Below are positions 1-9,761 of a stretch of 19,873 nucleotides of DNA, in pieces. The stretch comes from Gymnopilus junonius (Eukaryota; Basidiomycota; Agaricomycetes; Agaricales; Galerinaceae), in assembly GCA_015501075.1 (NCBI GenBank), contig JADNYJ010000580.1:1-19873 (forward strand), written 5' to 3'. The notes beneath the pieces are model-generated. The model was not told the origin of the DNA. It saw nothing but the letters and a program-made list of their open reading frames with translations, and made no database searches. The translations under genes and the position numbers were made by a program. Position 1 is the stretch's first letter; each line of letters starts with the position of its first letter.

Positions 1-2760
1 GCCATGCTTGGAGAACACATGAATGATGAAAAGCATGGCAAGGTCTCGGAGGTGCAAGCAGAGGTGGTCAGAATGAATATAGCTTGCTTGGTGAGTGGTC
101 AACAACAACTAGGATCATGTCATGTCCATTGGACATCAGAAGGATTTTGATAAAGTCCATTGATATTGAATTCCAGGGACATTCAGGGATCAGGAGCTGC
201 TTGAGCAATCCATAGGGTTTGTGTCATTGAGGTTTGGAATGCATACATGTCATACATGATTTGCAATACTTCTTCATGAAGTCTTGTAGTCCAGGCCAGG
301 TGTATTCATGAAGGATAAGACTAGTCATCTTATTTTGTCCAGGGTGTCCAGCGAGGATATGATCATGCTTGTGTCAGAGGATGCAGAGTTGGAGGTCAGA
401 TGTGTCAGGAATGTAGATGTGTGATTCATGATGGAGGTAACCATCTGGATCAAGGGACCCCAGTATGGTTTTGGTTCCTGCATATGAGCAAGGTAAACCA
501 GGTCAGAGGGTAGCGCAGCGAGGATGTCATGTCGGAGTAGGTCAGAGTCCATGAGGGATACTGCATGGAGGGTGGGTTCAAAGAGTTGAGTGGCACGGAG
601 GGATGCAGAGAGTTGTTCTTGGGTGAAAATAGGTTGGAAGTTGCTTGGGTTAATGCTTGCATAGTCACTATTTCCCCCTTTGGGATAGACATCCCATCAT
701 CTAGTTAAAGAGTCAGGTTTCATACTGAGATGTCCAGGGTGGAAACGGATAACGAGGTTGAATTGGCAGAGATATTTGGACCAGCAGGCTTGTCGGCGAG
801 TAAGAACTTTGGTAGTTGCAAAATACATTAGATTCTTGTGGTCAGTGATGACGTCGATTGGAGCAGCAGAGCCTTCCAGATAATGTCACCATACTTTAAA
901 TGCATCGAAGATTGCTAGTAGTTCTTTGTTGTGGGTGTCATAGTTGATTTCAGGACCTGTGAAGTTCGTGAGTGAAATGCAACAGGGTGAATCTCATTGT
1001 CAGAGTGCAGATGGAGAGGATTGCTCCAAGCGCGTAGTTAGAAGCATCTGTTTCCACAATAATCGGATGGTCAGGAACCCAGTGAGTAAGTATCAGAGCA
1101 GTTGTAAATGCTTTCTTGAGCTTGTTGAAGGCTTTTCAAGCAGTGTTGTTGAATTGCCAAGGGGTTCCTTTCCTAGTGAGTTGGGTGAGTGGAACAACGA
1201 TGTCAGAGTAGTCAGAGATAAATCATTGGTAGAAATTCATGAAACCTAAGAAGGATTGAACATCCTTAATCTTCTTGGGTTCAGGACAATCTTGGATAGT
1301 CTTGATCTTGCTTTCGTCCATCTTGAGGCCTTCTGGTGAAAGGATGAATCCAAGGTAATTAACCATGTTCATAGAGAAATTGCATTTGTTGGAGCAGGCA
1401 TACAGACCATGTTGTTGGAGACATTGGAGGACTTTGCGAATGTGTTCCTTATGCTGGGTAGGATCATCGGAGTAGATCAGGATGTCATTGAGGTAAATGA
1501 TGACAGACACATCTAGTAAATCACTTAGTATGTTGTTCATGAAGCATTGAAAAACAGCAGGTGCATTGGACAGTCCAAATGGCATAATGTTCCATTCAAA
1601 TGATCCATAGCATGTTCAGAATGCTGTTTTCCATTTGTCACCTTCCACTATGTGGACTAGGTGATAGGCATGTCAGAGGTCGATAGCCATATAGATGCAT
1701 GCTTTACCAGCAGTGGACAGGAGGTCAGAGATGAGCAGAAGCAGATATCAGTCTTTCCTCATGATCTTGTTTAATCCTCTAAAGTGACACAAAGTCATAG
1801 TGATCCATCCTTTTTGCAAATGAAAAGAATTGGAGTGCCATGCAGAGAGGTTGAAGGTTGAATGAAACTGATTCGGAGGTGCTCATTGATAAATTCTCAG
1901 AGGGATTGAAGTTCAGATTGCGAAAGGGAGTACATATTTCCAACAGGAGGGGAAGTGCTGGGTTCGAGATTGATCTTGAGGTCATAAGGTCAATGGGGTG
2001 TGAGCATGTCAGCTTTAGATTTACTGAAGACATCCCAAAGTCATGGTATTCAGGAGGAATACTAGACAGATCAGGTGCTTCATCAGAGATGGAAGTGGCA
2101 TGAGCGGAGATGGGGGATCAGAGAGGTGAACTGTGAAACTTTGAGCACCAGGTAACTTGCATGCTCTTGCAAAAGCAGCTGCATTGATTAGCGAGACGTG
2201 AGGTGCATCAGAAGATGCTACAGAGGTCGGAGGGTCGGAGGTGTAACCATAGGAGTAAGCGGAGGAAGGGAGGGGTTGGAGGTTCCAATAATGGAGGTGT
2301 AGGCAGCAGAGCTGGCCTATGGGATGATGTCGAGCCGGGTTGTCAAGTAGTTTGGAATGGAAGTCGATAGGCCCAATTTCCAGTCAATCAATGGATTGTA
2401 GCAGAAGAGCCAGTTATATCCTAGAACCAGAACACAGGAGGAGTCCAGCGAGGTTACAAAAAAGTCAATAGTAATAGTTTCACCAGAGGGGAATGTAATC
2501 AGGATGGAGAGGGTTTCAGTAATCATGTTGCCATAGGAGCCATCAATCAGTTTGAGCTTAACCGGATCGATCGGAGAAGGGAGTAAATTATTAGAATGGA
2601 TAAAAGGGTATCAACAAAACAATGGCTAGAGCCAGAGTCAATTAATTTAGTGACTTAAGGTCAGGTCAGAGCGAGATGTTAATGAGAGTCAGAGAGAGTC
2701 AGGGTCAGAAAGAGCAGACACATTGAGCCTTACTTCCTTCATATGCACACAGCCAGTGTC
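1..2760 (-). pseudogene. Pol of A1 (protease-RT-RNase H-integrase), decayed and partial
   Basis: The order on the minus strand is an aspartic protease with the active-site triplet DSG (IDSGSS, about 2616-2645), a protease core (2317-2526), RT palm sequence [13 protein letters not shown] with the catalytic box (1223-1585), RNase H remnants (about 700-1100) and the beginning of integrase (1-700). The RT box reads YLND instead of the family's YLDD (A2 has YLDD), a G-to-A change that should abolish polymerase activity. Frames switch several times and stops are common. The integrase HHCC region lies at about 230-370; the catalytic core continues past the left edge. Confidence 0.88.
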
Positions 2761-2779
2761 AACATGATCCCCAGTGTGT

Positions 2780-3914
2780 GCGAAGGGATGAGGACTGCTG
2801 ACTATTTTTTTGAATCCTCAGTGCTGGGATTGAAACTTTGGCGGTGCGTGCTTTTGCCTTGGAGGTGGAGGAAGTGGACTTCAGACACTCACTAGCTCAG
2901 TGTCCAAGTGACCCACAGAAGAGACAGAGATTGTTGTCGAAGCGCATTTGCATTCTTCGCAGTCAGCTTGCCATCCTTGCCAAGTTTGTTGGAGATGGAG
3001 TCAGAGGTTTTCGAGCCAGAGGAGTTGCCAAGTTGTTCTTGCAGTTGGAAAGGATTGCGAGGACTTATTGTTGTTGTTGTTGTTATTGCCATGGTTGTGA
3101 TTGGAATGTTTGTCAGAGGACTTGTTGGAGGTATGATCAGATGGTTTGTCAGAGGACCTTTGCACATTCTTGTCCTGTCAGGGCTTCTCCAGATGCATTC
3201 CCAGTAACAAGTGTTGATATCCTGGGTGAGCTCTCGAAGGTCTTCGAGAGTTTGTGGCTTGCCACAGGCTAGCCATAACATCCTTGATGCATTCTGCCAG
3301 ACGGAGTAGTAGCAGTGTCAGAGAGCAATGCTGTCCCAGTAAGTGAATAGACAAGCACTTGAATTCAACATTGTACTTGATGATCCTTTGGTTCTCAGGC
3401 ATCTTCAAGTTTTCGAGGGCTACAGCAGCATCAGAGGTCAGATCGAATGACCAAATTCGGACTTCAGCACACCAATAAAGGCTTGCCAGTTGTCCATCCA
3501 TGGTTCAATAGTTGTTGAGTCCAGTATTGCGGCTCAAAGAATTCCATCGCAAGGCTGCAAAGATAGGAGAGGGCGAACGTAACCTTGTCTTCATTGGCAG
3601 TGTAGGCACAGTTGTTTTGAAGTAGAGGTTACACTGTAAAATAAAACCATTGAGTTTCCAGGTGTTGGAGCCATTGAAGGTGTCGGGCTCATGGGCTTTG
3701 GTCTTGGTAACCTTGGGTTATCACGATGCCTGAGCTCTTTGGTCATGAGCATCATAGCTTCAGTGAGATTCAGAGTGGGGTTGTGGTCAGAGTTGTGATT
3801 GGAGTGATCATCAGGGTGGGGGTCAAAATCATTGCCATCATTGTCAGGGTCAGGTTCACCACCAGGGGAACCAGGAGCAGGAGGTGGCAATGGGTTGGGA
3901 CTGGTTTGTCTCAT
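2780..3914 (-). pseudogene. Gag of A1, decayed
   Basis: This is a degenerate capsid/nucleocapsid gene. The first readable methionine (at 3914) opens a proline- and aspartate-rich N-terminal region containing PNPLPPPAPGSPGGEPDPDND. A capsid-like stretch follows at 3178-3501 in a shifted frame, and then a retroviral zinc knuckle near 2891-2932 (CLFCGSLGH, stop, ASEC; CX2CX4HX4C spacing). The stop inside the knuckle is TGA at the position of an expected arginine codon CGA. At least two frameshifts and several stops are present. The true start could lie a little upstream of 3914. A GTT trinucleotide run (about 3068-3085) falls inside the gene. A2 lacks this whole region. Confidence 0.75.
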
Positions 3915-4101
3915 TGATGAGGGTCCAAGGGTAAGGGAGTCAGGGTGCTGAGGCAGGACAGAGGTTGTGTGTTTGAATGGTCAGGGTAGTCTCTGATATT
4001 CTGAATCATGATGGTGCAGGATTCATTCTGTCCAGCTGCATGGGAGTTGGCAGTAGTATGGGATGTTGTAGTGGCTATGGTCGGGAGTCCAGAAGCAGTA
4101 T

Positions 4102-4115
4102 GGGTTCATATATAC
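4102..4115 (-). other. Putative self-priming primer-binding site of A1
   Basis: Immediately inside the LTR the minus strand reads GTATATATGAACCC. Ten nucleotides (ATATATGAAC) can pair with GTTCGTATAT in the LTR, which lies about 34 nt after the TATA box. No TGG-type tRNA primer site is seen at the LTR edge. Tf1 and its relatives prime reverse transcription with the first 11 nt of their own transcript, and this arrangement fits that scheme. The role is inferred. Confidence 0.5.
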
Positions 4116-4586
4116 TGTTAAGTTCTTGATGGTCTAAATGAAGGAAAGGCAGAGGGGATCCACATTGGAGCTACATCAGAGTATGTTGGTGTCAGAGTTG
4201 GTCTTAGTGTAACATATGTAGATGTAGGGTTGAGACTTCAGCTTCAACGTGTGTGTTGCACTCCATTGTCTGGATGTTGTCTCGAATTTCAGAGTTGGAT
4301 CAGAACAAGAGAGCGGAGTAGAGAGCGTGGATTGATTAACAAACAATATACGAACTGAGGTACCTAATAATAGTTCTAAGGTTTTTATACTAAGAGGAAA
4401 CTAAGCAGAGACTGTACGTGTACTAGTGAGCAGGCAGACATGTAAGTTATTCTGCGCTACTCGAGTTGCCTAGCTACTGTAATCTAAGTGTCTATGTGTT
4501 CTGGGACTTGTAGTATTTCGAGGGGATCATGAGGTTGGAGTTCATATAGTTGGAGATCAGAGTTGGTTAGAGGCACATATATAACA
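4116..4586 (-). repeat. 5' LTR of A1
   Basis: This 471-bp LTR reads on the minus strand from TGTTATATA to AACTTAACA, with 5-bp terminal inverted repeats TGTTA/TAACA. It aligns along its whole length with the A2 3' LTR. A TATA box (GTATAAAAAC on the minus strand, about 4381-4390) lies about 34 nt upstream of a GTTCGTATAT segment (4346-4355) that probably marks the transcript start. Confidence 0.93.
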
Positions 4587-4887
4587 TGGTCTCCGCTTAG
4601 TTTCCTCCATAGTATAAAAACCTTAGAACTATTATTAGGTACCTCAGTTCATATATTGTTCATTAATCAATCCATGCTCTCTACTCTGCTCTCTCATTCC
4701 GATCTGACTCCAAAATTTGAGACAACATCCAGACAATGGAGCGCAACACACACGTTGAAGCTGAAGTCTCAACCCTATGTCTACATATGTTACACTAAGA
4801 CCAACTCTGACACCGACATACTCTGACGTAGCTCTGACATGGATCTCCTCTGCCTACTCCGCCCTTCCCTTCATCGAGAACTTAACA
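4587..4887 (+). repeat. 3' part of the A2 5' LTR
   Basis: These 301 bp match the A2 3' LTR from GGTCTCCGCTTAG to CTTAACA. The first about 170 bp of the LTR are absent; they should lie beyond the left edge on the other side of A1. The TATA box is at about 4610-4621 (AGTATAAAAACC). Differences from the 3' LTR are mostly TG or CA here against CG there. Confidence 0.92.
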
Positions 4888-7800
4888 CACTGGGGATCGC
4901 ATTGACACTGGCTGTGTGCATATGAAGGAAGTAAGGCTCAATGTGTCTGCTCTTTCTGACCCTGAATCTCTCTGACTCTCATTAACATCTCTGCTCTGAC
5001 CTGACCTTAAGTCACTAACATTAATTGACTCTGGCTCTAGCCATTGTTTTGTTGATACCCATTTTATCCATTCTAATAATTTACTCCCTTCTCCGATCAA
5101 TCCAGTTAAGCTCAAACTGATTGATGGCTCCTATAGCAACATGATTACTGAAACCCTCTCCATCCTGATTACATTCCCCTCTGGTGAAACTATTACTATT
5201 GACTTTTTTGTAACCTCGCTGGACTCCTCCTGTGTTCTGGTTCTAGGATATAACTGGCTCTTCTGCTACAATCCATTGATTGACTGGAAATTGGGCCATA
5301 TCAACTTCCATTCCAAACTACTTGACAACCCGGCTCCGACATCATCCCATAGGCTAGCTCTGCTGCCTACACCTCCATTATTGGAACCTCCAACCCCTCC
5401 ACTTCCTCCGCTTACTCCTATGGTTACACCTCCGACCCCTCCGACCTCTGTAGCATCTTCTGATGCACCTCACATCTCACTAATCAATGCAGCTGCTTTT
5501 GCAAGAGCATGCAAGTTACCTGGTGCTCAAAGTTTCACAGTTCACCTCTCTGATCCCGCCATCTCCGCTCATGCCACTTCCATCTCTGATGAAGCACCTG
5601 ATCTGTCTAGTATTCCTCCTGAATACCATGACTTTGCGGATGTCTTCAGTAAATCTAAAGCTGACATGCTTGCACCCCATTGACCTTATGACCTCAAGAT
5701 CAATCTCGAACCTGGCACTTCCCCTCCTGTTGGAAATATGTACTCCCTTTCGCAATCCGAACTTCAATCCCTCTGAGAATTTATTGATGAGCACCTCCGA
5801 ATCGGTTTCATTCGACCTTCAACCTTTCCGCATGGTGCTCCAATCCTTTTTGTTCACAAAAAGGATGGTTCACTACAACTTTGCATTGACTTTAGAGGAC
5901 TAAACAAGATCATGAAGAAAGACTGATATCTGCTTCTGCTCATCTCCAACCTCCTGTCCACTGCTGGTAAAGCATGCATCTATACAGCCATTGACCTCTG
6001 ACATGCCTATCACCTAGTCTGCATAGCAGAAGGCAACGAATGGAAAACAGTGTTCCGAACATGCTATGGATCATTTGAATGGAACATTATGCCATTTGGA
6101 CTGTCCAATGCACCTGCCGTTTTTCAATGCTTCATGAATGACATACTAAGTGATTTATTAGATGTGTCTGTCATCGTTTACCTTGATGACATCCTGATCT
6201 ACTCTGATGATCCTACCCAGCATAAGGAACACATTGCAAAGTCCTCTGACATCTCCGACAACACGGTCTGTATGCCTGCTCTGACAAATGCAATTTCTCT
6301 ATGAACATGGTTAATTACCTTGGATTCATTCTTTCACCAGAAGGCCTCAAGATGGATGAAAGCAAGATCAAGACTATCCAAGATTGGCCCGAACCCAAGA
6401 AGATTAAGGATGTTCAATCCTTCTTAGGTTTCATGAATTTCTACTGACGATTTATCTCCGACTACTCCGACATTGTTGTTCTGCCTCACCCGACTCACTA
6501 GGAAAGGAACCCTTGGCAATTCAATGATGCTGCTCGAAAAAGCCTTCAACAAGCTCAAGAAAGATTTACAACTGCTCCGATACTTACTCACTGGGTTCCT
6601 GACTGCCGATTATTGTGGAAACTGATGCTTCTGACTATGCGCTTGGAGCGATCCTCTCCATCCGCACCTCTGATGATGGAGATTCACCCTGTTGCATTTC
6701 ACTCACACTTTCACAGGTCCTGAAATCAACTATGACACCCACAAAAGAACTACTAGCAATCTTCGATGTTTTAAAGTATGGCACATTATCTGGAAGGCTC
6801 CGCTGCTCCGATCGATGTCATCACCGACCACAAGAATTAACGTATTTGCACACTAAAAGTTCTTACTCGCTGACAAGCCCACTGGTCCGAATATCTCTGG
6901 CCAATTCAACCTCGTCATCTGCTTCTGCCCTGGATGTCTCGGTACGAAACCTGACTCTTTAACTAGATGATGGGACGTCTATCCCAAAGGGGGAAATAGT
7001 GACTATGCAAGCGTTAACCCAAGCAACTTCCGACCTATTTTCACCCAAGAACAACTCTCCGCATCCCTCCGTGCCACCCAACTCTTTGAACCCACCCTCT
7101 GCGCAGTATCCCTCATGGACTCTGACCTACTCTGACATGACATCCTCGCTGTGCTACCCTCTGACCTGGTCTACCTTGCTCACATGAAGGAACCAAAACC
7201 ACACTGGTCCCTTGATCCAGATGGTTACCTCCGTCATGAATCACGCATCTACGTTCCTGATGCATCTGACCTCCGACTCCGCATCCTCCGACACAAGCAC
7301 AATCATATCCTCGCCAGACACCCTGGACAAAATAAGACGACTAGTCTTATCCTTCGTGAATACACCTGGCCCGGACTACGAGACTTCGTGAAGAAGTATT
7401 GCAAATCGTGTACGACATGTATGCGTTCCAAACCTCAACGACACAAACCCTACGGATTGCTCAAGCAGCTCCCGATCCCCGAATGTCCCTGGAATTCAAT
7501 ATCAATGGACTTTATCGAAATCCTTCCGACGTCCGACGGACACGACGCGATCCTAGTCGTTGTTGACCGACTCACTAAGCAAGCCATATTCATTCCGACC
7601 ACCTCCGCTTGCACCTCCGAAGACCTTGCCATGCTTTTCGTCATTCATGTGTTCTCCAAGCACGGCATCCCCGAACACGTCACCTCCGACCGCGGACCTG
7701 AATTCGTCTCCCGCTTCTTCCGATCCTTAGGAAAAGCACTCGACATGAAACTCCATTTCACTTCCGGATACCATCCTGAAGGCGATGGCCAGACTGAACG

Positions 7801-8584
7801 TACTAATCAGACACTAGAGCAATACCTCCGAATTTATTGCAACTATCAGCAAGATAATTGGTCAAGTCTATTACCTCTTGCAGAGTTTGCTTACAACAAT
7901 GCTCCTAGTGCTACTACTGGCATTTCACCATTCTTGCTAATAAAGGTTACCACCCTAACATGGCTATCCACCCCAAACGTGACCTCGCCTCCACTCGCGC
8001 TCATGATTTTGTTGTTGATCTAGAGAATTACACAAAGAACTCAAGAATGCTATCGCTGAATCACAAAAGCATTATCAAGTCTCCGCCGACCTCCGACGCA
8101 CTCCGCCCCCCGACTTCCAAGTCAGACAGCAAGCATTCGTCAAAGCAAAGTTCTTCCGCACCACACATCCCTCCAAGAAACTCTCCGAAAAATATTACGG
8201 TCCTTTTGATATCATCGCCAAAGCCGGCACACACTCTTTTACTTTACGACTTCCTGACTCCATGCACGGTGTTCACCCCGTTTACCACGTTTCTATGCTG
8301 GAACTGTTTACTCCGAACGATATTCCGAATCGGACTCAATCTCCGCCTCCGCCTGTTGAAGTCGAAGGCGAAATCGAATATGAAATCCTGAAGTCCTCGA
8401 CTCCAAGCTTGATCAACGACGCAAGTGCAAACTATTGTACTTGGTTCGCTGGTTAGGTTATGAAGGCACCGATGAAGAACAATCCTGGCTCCCAGCTACT
8501 GAACTCGAACACGCGCCCGACCTCATCTCCGACTTTCACTCCGCTTACCCCGACAAACCCGGACCTCTTTCATCTCTCACTTAG
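4888..8584 (+). pseudogene. Pol of A2 (protease, RT, RNase H, integrase, chromodomain), broken
   Basis: The domains in order are: aspartic protease with IDSGSS (about 5023-5042) and core (5141-5330); a proline-rich linker; RT (about 5600-6470) with [30 protein letters not shown] and the catalytic box YLDD; RNase H (6615-6860) with ETDASDYALGAIL; integrase with an HHCC zinc region (about 7290-7430) and a DDE core (SMDFIE, TSDRGPEF, YHPEGDGQTER; 7500-7805); and a C-terminal chromodomain (about 8370-8584; LLYLVRWLGYEGTDEEQSW). Four in-frame TGA codons (5681, 5774, 5924, 5999) and one at 6445 stand where arginine is expected. Single-base losses shift the frame near 7935, 8025 and 8390. It cannot make a full-length product. 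Confidence 0.92.
6986..6999 (+). promoter_or_regulatory. Internal polypurine tract (possible central PPT) of A2
   Basis: AAGGGGGAAATA at 6987-6998 is identical over 12 nt to the 3' polypurine tract at 9878-9889. It lies at the RNase H-integrase boundary, where it encodes part of YPKGGN. The same 12 nt occur in A1 at 669-680 (reverse complement). A second plus-strand priming site is possible, but the match may also be a coding coincidence. Confidence 0.4.
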
Positions 8585-8682
8585 CTTACGATTCACCAAA
8601 AAACATCATTAACAAGAAAAGACAAGTATATAGAAAAAAGACAAGAAAAGAAAAAAAAATTAAAACACTACAAAATTACTAT
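8585..8682. other. A-rich gap between pol and the antisense gene of A2
   Basis: These 98 bp, A-rich on the plus strand, separate the pol stop codon (8582-8584) from the stop codon of the antisense gene (8683-8685). The two genes converge tail to tail here, so this stretch probably holds both 3' processing sites. No coding sequence is seen. Confidence 0.5.
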
Positions 8683-9761
8683 CTACTGACGAGCGCGCTT
8701 TGCTGGCGCCTCATACATCCTCATCCCTTCTAATCCTCCGTCATCCTCATCCTCATCCTCCTCCTCATCCTCCTCCGAATCCGACGACTCATCCCTTTTC
8801 CTCTTCAACACCTTGACCTCTCCCTCGCTATCACTCCTCGTTTCCGCATCCGACCCCTCGTCCTCCTGTTCACCCATCACCGCTCCGACTACCTCCTTCT
8901 CCGACTCCTCGACTCCTCCGACTCGTCCACCTCAACCTTCTTCCCCGCGTCTAAGGCCGCCACGACCCTCTCATACCTCTCGTTCAAATACTCCGCCTCC
9001 GCGTCGATTCCCTCCTGGTCCGACGGTACGTACTCCGACGCACTTGGCTCCGACGGTGCATATGGGGATCTTGGATCCAGGACATGTCTTCCAACAAGTC
9101 CCGATTCCCTCAGGTATCGAGCAATGTGCTCGATACCCGGCCCTTTCTGCGCCTCCGCCGTCATCTTGGGCTTGGTTTTCGCCGCCCCCGTGCCTTGGCT
9201 GGTCGTACTCCGACTCGCCGACCCTCCGACCCCAGCTCCTCCGCCGGTCTTGCAAGCTTTGCGCTGCACTCGGCAGCAGTTGCACGACGCCGCCTTGCTG
9301 GTACCCTCCCTAAAAACAAATCACAAGTCAAAAAAAATAAATCATAACAAAGAAACATTAAATGGGACTTACCTTGGCCATAGGCACTCCGCCCCCGCCT
9401 GCACGCACTGGATGCAGATGACTCCGTCCACCGCCTCATACACTCCGGCCGACTCCCGCGTCGCGACCACCTGCTGCTGTGCCGCAGCTGCCTTCTGCGC
9501 CTTTTTCTTCCCCTTCGCGGTTTTCCTCCGCTCCGCCTCCGCCGCTTCCTCCGCCTCTGCTGCCGCCTCCGCTTCGGCCGCCTTCCGTGCTTCTTCTGCT
9601 GCCCGTTCCGCCTCTGCACGCTCCTCTGCCTCCCGTCGCCTCTGCTCCATCCGCTCCCGCTTCTGACGAAGCTCTTCCCTCTGGAGCGCGAGTTTCTGCT
9701 CCTGCGCTTCGAGGTCTTCGAGGTTTTCGAAATCCTCCGAGTCGGAATCAGTGTGCGACAT
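8683..9761 (-). CDS. Antisense accessory gene of element A2: coiled coil plus Zn2Cys6-like cluster (frameshifted 3' end)
   Basis: This two-exon gene lies antisense to the retrotransposon. Exon 1 is 9373-9761, starting at ATG (MSHTDSDSED); the intron is 9310-9372 (donor GTAAGT, acceptor TTTTTAG); exon 2 begins at 9309. The N-terminal acidic stretch is followed by a Glu/Arg/Ala-rich coiled coil (about residues 18-90). Next come six cysteines, C116, C119, C126, C139, C142 and C149: CX2CX6C-X12-CX2CX6C, the spacing of a fungal Zn(II)2Cys6 cluster. The intron falls between the two halves (after CLWP). A region containing EHIARYLRESGLVG and YVPSDQEGIDAE follows, then an acidic, lysine-containing tail (8683-8880). 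In A2 an apparent 8-bp tandem duplication (CGACTCCT, around 8905) shifts the frame, so the spliced frame stops at 8889 after 269 residues. A3 reads through here. A DNA-binding or regulatory role is inferred; the family is not recognised. Confidence 0.75.
9310..9372 (-). other. Intron of the A2 antisense gene
   Basis: This 63-bp GT-AG intron (GTAAGT...TTTTTAG, minus strand) joins the two half-motifs of the cysteine cluster in one frame: E-C-L-W-P-R-E-G-T-S-K. The A3 copy has lost the 5' part of this segment. An intron on the minus strand shows that the gene is expressed from a transcript opposite to the retroelement RNA. Confidence 0.82.

Larger units (their letters stand above)
1..4586 (-). 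mobile_element. Ty3/Gypsy chromovirus A1, minus strand, 3' end outside window
   Basis: This is a Ty3/Gypsy LTR retrotransposon read on the minus strand: a complete 5' LTR (4116-4586), a primer-binding region, degenerate gag, then protease, reverse transcriptase, RNase H and the N-terminal part of integrase, which runs off the left edge. It is the same family as A2; the proteins and LTRs align throughout. The copy is strongly CpG-depleted (TG/CA at sites where A2 or A3 has CG) and has many stops. The right end of its LTR abuts the middle of the A2 5' LTR, so A1 appears to have inserted into A2. It is certainly inactive. Confidence 0.93.

Noticed and set aside
1..39. Inverted repeat GCCATGCTT...AAGCATGGC at the left edge
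   Set aside because: It falls within integrase coding sequence; in A2 the same place reads AAGCACGGC, so the symmetry was made or improved by one C-to-T change. Chance.
3068..3085. GTT trinucleotide run as a functional microsatellite
   Set aside because: It is short and inside decayed gag, where it encodes a polythreonine or polyasparagine-like stretch. No sign of a function.
2838..3272. Plus-strand open frames over the A1 gag region (144 and 99 codons)
   Set aside because: They are antisense to gag, contain low-complexity cysteine and valine runs from the GTT repeat, and have no family features.
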